Below, piece by piece: positions 58,241 through 64,000 of a stretch of DNA of 64,000 nucleotides. The stretch is from Rheum nobile. Lineage: Eukaryota; Streptophyta; Magnoliopsida; Caryophyllales; Polygonaceae. Position numbers and translations under genes: made by a program. Each line of letters opens with the position of its first letter. The stretch's first letter is position 1. The stretch lies in assembly GCA_027886185.1 (NCBI GenBank), contig WOAB01000606.1, forward strand, positions 1,550,001 to 1,614,000. Direction: 5' to 3'. The notes beneath the pieces are model-generated. The model was not told where the DNA came from and made no database searches. It saw nothing but the letters and a program-made list of their open reading frames with translations.

Positions 58241-59306
58241 CTAGCCTAAGGGGCATTCAACAGATTTTTGTTTTTTTGAATTTTTAAATAGATTTTATCT
58301 TTAAATAACATATTTTATATCTTCTTTTCCTTAATTATCCTAGGAAATGGTAGATCTTTATTATCTTCTTTTCCTAAGTAGATTAAGTAAATAATGATCA
58401 GATCTTCTATAATACCTAGTACGGACAACACTACGACATAAATCAAAACACGTTCTCTCTAGTCTCTTCCTCCTTCTCTATTCTCTTCTTCCTCTGTCTT
58501 TTGTAATCTGTACATGAAATCTGCAAGTGCTACTGCTGAGTGTTGAAGGCTTGACCGCTTCAAGTTATTTCACATCCTCTTCATCCGTTGTCATCAATCA
58601 CTTCCAGCTTCCAGGTACATTTTCTATCCCTCTCATTCTTAACTTGTATTCTGATGACTTGTTAGTTCATTTTTTGTTGGAATTCTAATGACTTCTATAA
58701 TTTATACTTTTATACTTATGAAATGTCCTCTTACTCCTCTATTGTTTTATACTTGGAAAAAATCTGATATGAATTGTCTTCTACAATTATATAGTATATA
58801 CTCTTGAACAAATTCTATTTCAATTGAACTGTTAACTGAAACTGAAGTTACTGAACTACTGATCTGAACTTTAGAGTTTAGAATGACCTTACTCTTAATT
58901 GAAAATTTGAAATAATAGCAAAACCGCAATTTCATTCCTGCAGCCAACAAAGAACTGGTTTGTACTTGGTAGTAGTTAGCTTACTATAGTTTTATACTTC
59001 TATAGATTATAGATTACATAATTTATTGATCTAAAATTCTGAACTAAAATTCTATGCTGAAGATTTAAACTGAAATCCTGAATTGATGATCAAAGAATTG
59101 AAATTCTTAATAGGCTGAAATTTTACTTAACTTCTATAGCAGTTTAGAAGATAACAAAGATTTGTTGATTACATAATTTTGTTTTACTTATTCTATAGGT
59201 TTTTGTTTAGTCATTAGTTGTTCTTATGATTGAATTCTTTTTACTTATTGATTCTATAGCTTTTGTTTAGTGGTTCTTGTGATTGTTTAAAATTGTCCTA
59301 GAAACA
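58241..59306 (+). other. 5' leader of the hAT transposase
   Basis: A pyrimidine-rich stretch (58450-58510, CTCTTCCTCC) and AT-rich DNA follow. A GT near 58612 and the AG-rich approach before 59307 suggest a leader intron. No ORF. Confidence 0.45.
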
Positions 59307-62300
59307 ATGACTGACGAGAGTGGTAATCAGCAAAGTGAACGAGATACGGGTTGGAAGTATGGGTTTCTCGCTGATGAGAAAAACAAGAATAATTTCACAT
59401 GTACTTTATGCCAGAAAGAGTCCAAAGGAGGAATTTATAGGCTGGAAGAGCATATTGTCAGTGGAGCTCGAAACGTCACAGCTTGTCCTATGGTTCCTGA
59501 TCATGTTAAGGAGGAAATTGCAGAGTACATTGCTAAGAAGAAGAATCAACGTTCTCATGTGAATTTGTTGTTTGAATTTGATGAAAGAACAAATAACTTT
59601 GAATCCCTCGATGACGATATTGAAGATGAGCCCCTTGTGCTTGATCGAAAGGGTAAAAGACCAATGTTTGCAGCTACAAGTCAAGCTAGAAAAAGGCAAG
59701 CGCAAGTGGGGCCTCTAGATGCATTTGTAAGGCCGAGATCTACACTAACAACTCAACCTACGGGGAGGCAAACTACAATCAATGAAGCCTATAAGAAGGA
59801 AGCAAGGGCAAAAATGTGTGAAGACATTGCACGGTTTGTCTACAAAACTGGAATTCCCTTTGTGGTATTAGCAGATGAGGACTTTAAAAAAACATGTGAT
59901 TCGATTGCAAGGGCTGGACGCGGAGCAAAGCCACCAACTCCCTATGAATTATAGGTTCCTTTGTTGAAAAAAGAATTTGAAAGGGTTACTGAGCATCTGA
60001 AAGTTCATAGAGAAGAATGGGCAAAGACGAGATGTTCTATTATGTCAGATGGATGGACCGATCGATGCCAAAGGTCACTTGTGAACTTTTTGGTTAATTG
60101 CTCTAGGGGAAGTATGTTCCTTGAGTCAGTTGATGCATCGAGTTATTCAAAGGCTAGAATAAAACTTTTTGAGTTGTTGAGCAAAGTTGTTAAGGAGGTA
60201 GGTGGAAGTAATGTTGTTCAAGTTATATCCGATAATGGAGCAAATTTCATGAGTGTGGGTACAAGTTCTTAATATTCTCTATTTATTTTACTTTTTGTTG
60301 ATTACCTTTCTAATTCTTAGAGCTTACTTAAGGCACTTGTGTTTTGCAGGATAATTTCTTAGCCAAATAACCTCATCTCTACTAGACACCATGTGCAACT
60401 CACTATATTGATCTGATCCTTGAAGATATCGGTCATGATCCTACAATTGATCAGACTCGTAAGAGAGCAATTCAAATGTGCAGCTACATATATCAAAGGC
60501 CAAGTTTTTTGGATTTTAAGCGGTTCACCCAGCAGAATTTTTTTTAAGGCTAGGGAAAACAAGATTTGTGACCTCATTCATCACGTTGTCATCAATACAC
60601 CAACAACAACAGAATTTGAGGAAGCTATTTCAATATATGGAGTGGATAAAAAGCAAATATGCCAAAGAAGCTGGAGGGAGAAAGGCTGACATCACTATAC
60701 TGATGGGTAGCTTTTGGAATACTATGTTCTTAAAGTGAGTGCTCCACTTGTGAAGGTGTTGAACCCTAAACCCTAAAGAAGCAATAGGTTATATTTATGA
60801 GGCAATGGATCAAGCAAAAGAAGCAATAGCTGCAACATTCAATGGAAATGTGAGAAAGTACCAACACATATTTGAGATGATTGTTAAGAGGTGGGAGTGT
60901 CAACTTCACCATCCTCTACATGCAGTTGAGTATTTTTTGAATCCAGAATTCTTCTATGATAAACTTGATGATGTGCAATGTGAAGAAGTGGTAGAAGGCT
61001 TATATAATGTTATTCACAAATTGATCCGGGACAAAAGCAAACAGGACAAGGTGATGGAAGAGATCTCTATGTACAAACGAGCAGAAGGGTTGTTTGGAAA
61101 TGAATTGGCAATTAGACATAGAAAGACAGAAGCAGCAGGTAAGAACTTAATTTATTTGTGAAAATTTTGATTATAATATATGGAAAAGGTTCATGTGAGA
61201 ATGGGCGCTTAGGTGAAAATCTGAGAATGCCGGATGTGCATGGATTTATGACTATATGTGCATGACTTTGGTAGGTGAAACCCATGCATATACAAGCAAA
61301 AATTCATGCACACCTCAAGATGTGCATGGATTTTTGCCTGTATGTGCATAAATTTGTGACTATTATGGTGACTATGTGTAAGTGAAAACTCATGCACATA
61401 CATGCAATAATTTATGCACACCACAATATGTGCATGGATTTTTACATGTATGTGCATATATTTTTTACACTGTGTGTGACTATGTGTAAGTGGAAACTCA
61501 TGAACATACATACAAAATTTTCATGGACAATAAGTTATGTACATTGAATTTTGTCTATTTGTGCGTATTCTCACGTTCTCACCTAAGCACCCTTTCTCAC
61601 CGGATCCGTATCCATAATATGATTATTATTATAATGCTTGAAATAATGAGTATTAACGTATCTTGTATTTATTAATTAATGTTAGCTGATTGGTGGATTT
61701 GATATGGTACCTCAACACCTATCTTGCAACAATTTGCGATCAAAGTTATTAGCCTTACATGTAGTGCATCTGGATGTGAAAGAAATTAGAGCACTTTTGA
61801 GCATGTAAGATCGCTTATCGTTACATAAGAAATTATGTTTTTTTTTTCTTCTTCATATAATCTAAATATGTGATGATCAATCTAATATGTTGATATATAT
61901 TGTTACAAATTCATACCAAGAAGAGAAATAGACTTGATTAGAAACGTTTGAATGATTTGGTGTATGTGAAATACAACCGAACATTGCTTAAGAGATATGA
62001 GATGCGTGACAAAATTGACCCAATCGGCTTAGATATATGGCATTGATGAATCCAATGAATGGCTGACAGGAAAACACCAAGATGATGCTGAAAATGATTT
62101 GGTGTTCGAAAAAGACGATACTCTTACATGGGGGAAAGCTAGTGTGGTTGCAGGAGCTTATGAAGAAAGATTTAATCTTAGAGCAAGAGGAATTAGGAGT
62201 GGGAGTGGAGGACAAGGTAGTAGCTCGAGAACACAAGCTTCGAGGTCACAACCAAGAGAGGAAGAAGATGATGAAGGCTACAATTCTACTAATGAATTTG

Positions 62301-62356
62301 ATGAGGATGTTGATGTTTGGCTGCCCAAGATGAAGAATAAGAAGAAGATGATTTAG
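59307..62356 (+). pseudogene. hAT transposase (BED / DUF659 type), decayed
   Basis: The ATG at 59307 starts MTDESGNQQSERDTGWKYGF. It has a BED zinc finger (FTCTLCQKESKGGIYRLEEH, NVTACP), the DUF659 region (WAKTRCSIMSDGWTDRCQRS; VISDNGANF), hAT segments RRWE-like (VKRWECQLHHPLHAVEYFLN) and the C-terminal dimerisation region (PILQQFAIKVISLTCSASGC). Then comes an acidic tail ending DVDVWLPKMKNKK at 62356. Breaks: TAG at 59952-59954, several frameshifts in 60360-60780, stops in the dimerisation block near 61696 and 61790, and a frameshift near 62025. A MITE sits in the intron after about 61140. Confidence 0.85.
61183..61612. mobile_element. MITE inside a hAT intron
   Basis: Termini are inverted repeats: GGTTCATGTGAGAATGGGCG at 61189 against GGATCCGGTGAGAAAGGGTG read inward from 61606, with a shared GCTTAGGTGA. 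The flanks ATAATATAT and ATAATATGA could be a 9-bp duplication with two changes, suggesting Mutator type. The interior has three ~90-108-bp units, each starting TGTGCATGGATTT and ending in a complementary CATGCAC phrase. Confidence 0.65.
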
Positions 62357-62698
62357 ACTTGGATTGACCATTCATTCTTTGAGTTTTAGACTTCAATAGT
62401 TTTTTATGATTTAAATTTTTTATGCTTTTGAATTAGTTTTTTATGCTTCAGACATGATTTTCCTACTTGCTTATTAGTTAAAACTTGATTTTATAACATT
62501 ATGATGTTTTAAAAGTTGTTTTATTTCATTTTAAACATGTTTTATATGCTTTTATAACATGTTTGGGACAAAAAAACACATTTTTAAAGGGTTATATGGT
62601 TAGGCGGGCGCCCAGGCGCGGTGTGCCTAATGCCTTTTTCATCACTGTCCTAGACCTATAGATACATGTGTCTAGCATTAGGCTTAGTACACAATTCA

Positions 62699-62723
62699 GA
62701 GAGAGAGAGAGAGAGAGAGAGAG
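62699..62723. repeat. (GA)n microsatellite
   Basis: About 12 GA units end exactly where the LTR of element D begins. Confidence 0.9.
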
Positions 62724-64000
62724 TGTAACACCCCCAAAACTTAACCCTTTTGGAAAGGTATTATCGCCAGTGACCCCAGTGTTCCTTACCGAGATCACCC
62801 AAGGCTTTACCAAATAAACACAATTTATGAAATGCAATTGATACACAAAGATCAAGCATTAAATTCCAAAACATAACATTGTCAAGGAAAAATTGAGAGT
62901 TACGGGATTACAACCCAATCCCGAATAGGTCAAAACATAGTTTAAACCAAACACAGCGGAAGACTAAGAAAGTAAGTTACAATCGGAGTTATTGTCCAAA
63001 GGATCATAACCTGATTAAAGAAATAATTAAAACATTCAAAAATCACCGCCGACTTCATAGTCCTTCTAATCTTCTGAGCTACTTCTTAACTGATGTGCCG
63101 AATCAAACGGATGACACCAGCCAACCATGCAAGGGAAAATATAGGTTGGTTAGTCTAAATGAATAGACTAGCAAGGGAACAAAGCAGAATGGTTCGAAGC
63201 AGTTGTATTAGGTTAGACTCTTCGTCCCTAGAATAATAATCGAGTACGCTTGTCAACCACCATACTCCTACTGGAATAAACAAGGGGTATGCACAAGAGA
63301 AGATTCTGGAAGACTGAATCTTCACAGAAATCGACTCGAAAGAAGACTCCAACTGAAATGAGTCTTTAAGGAAGCAAATGACAAATCTGGAATATTACAG
63401 AATCATTCAACCATGATTTAAAACTGACTGAGATGCTTCGGTTCACGACCAACCTCATCGCCTACAGCGAATCCAGATTGGAAAGAGAACGTACTACATT
63501 CAAGTCAAGACGAGTTTTCCTAGCTGCACTGAACTTAGCTGCACTACTCACCCAAGGTGTATTAATTATGTGCGTCAAGGTAGCACTTATCTGATTTATG
63601 TTCCAAAAACACACATCACGTTATAGACTTTTACATGTGTACCCCACCAATGGGACGACACATCTTAGTATACGTTTCGTCGAGAGTGACGTATACCGAA
63701 AGGGTTGTGACACCAGCTAAGTGTCCTGTCTCTACACACATGTGTAAGAGACCGATCATGATCTTAGAATGGTATTGGATGGGGACGAGCCACCCCTCTA
63801 CCAGATTATAAAGAAACGACTGGACAGAGTCCGAGTAACGTTCCTATCTAACAGTGCTAACTAAATAGTTACAGCACCACCACATTTACAGGATAAATCC
63901 ACATAAAGGCCCGAAAGGCGATCACAGATAATAGCGTTGTTCTAGCAGATATACAACCTATTATATGATTTTCAAAACAGTTTATCAAAACTCTTTCCAG
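62724..64000 (-). repeat. LTR of chromovirus copy D (partial)
   Basis: On the minus strand this is the last ~1.28 kb of an A/B-family LTR, ending GGGGGTGTTACA at 62724. The unrelated flank begins right at that end, so this is a 3' LTR or a solo LTR; the rest lies beyond the window. The ORFs in it are incidental. Confidence 0.9.

Larger units (their letters stand above)
58126..62647 (+). mobile_element. hAT transposon with intact ends
   Basis: The 4,522-bp element starts CAGTGAAGTAAAAGGC and ends with GCCTTTTTCATCACTG. Perfect 8-bp target duplications TCCTAGAC flank it (58118-58125 and 62648-62655). Subterminal DNA is extremely GC-rich with GGCGCGCC and GGGCGCC palindromes (58137-58240 and 62600-62632), unlike the AT-rich interior. 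It holds a decayed transposase gene. Confidence 0.92.

Overview
This window is plant nuclear DNA, most likely from a dicot with a repeat-rich genome. It contains chromodomain-bearing Ty3/gypsy elements with an initiator-tRNA-Met primer site, Tat- and Athila-type gypsy elements, a DD39D plant mariner, CACTA elements with plant subterminal repeats, BED/DUF659 hAT elements, MITEs and an RTE-type LINE fragment. I see no convincing free-standing host gene, no tRNA or rRNA gene and no CRISPR array. Almost every coding stretch belongs to a transposable element, and many sit inside one another.

Left part (1-13444): a four-deep nest read from its right-hand junctions. The 3' end of a Tat-type element with an antisense ORF (1-1124) sits in the gag of chromovirus element A (1125-7468). 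A sits in a shrunken minus-strand Athila derivative (7469-10732). The Athila sits in the antisense ORF of a second Tat-type element (10733-about 13444). All left-hand partners lie outside the window.

Middle (13445-19600): non-coding DNA with minisatellites, an RTE LINE 3' fragment, a hairpin Mutator-type MITE with a perfect 9-bp target duplication and a hAT MITE with a perfect 8-bp target duplication.

19602-45236: a degenerate mariner-like transposase (DD39D) split by chromovirus element B (20509-32113, perfect ATAGG target duplication). Further right is an antisense acidic ORF split by the pol-less chromovirus derivative C (35073-44243). Mariner/Stowaway-type termini at 19602 and 45236 may bound one roughly 4.85-kb element that carries both genes. 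Element B is nearly intact: one nonsense codon interrupts a Gag-Pol of about 1,573 codons, and it carries an extra ORF between primer site and gag.

45239-57006: a GTGCAC-rich repeat field, then two members of one CACTA family nested in opposite orientation, resolved by TSDs TAT (outer, 47075-57006) and ATT (inner, 51759-56718). The outer copy carries a captured, intron-containing 5' portion of an RGLG/copine-type E3 ubiquitin ligase gene. The inner copy carries a multi-exon gene with a DUF8039-like region and a Ulp1-type cysteine protease. Their matching 3' regions form a large inverted repeat.

58126-62647: a complete-ended but decayed hAT element (perfect 8-bp TSD) with a MITE in an intron. 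The window ends in the LTR of a fourth chromovirus copy (D, minus strand, from 62724). The resemblance calls come from recognising motifs by eye. No database search or alignment program was run.
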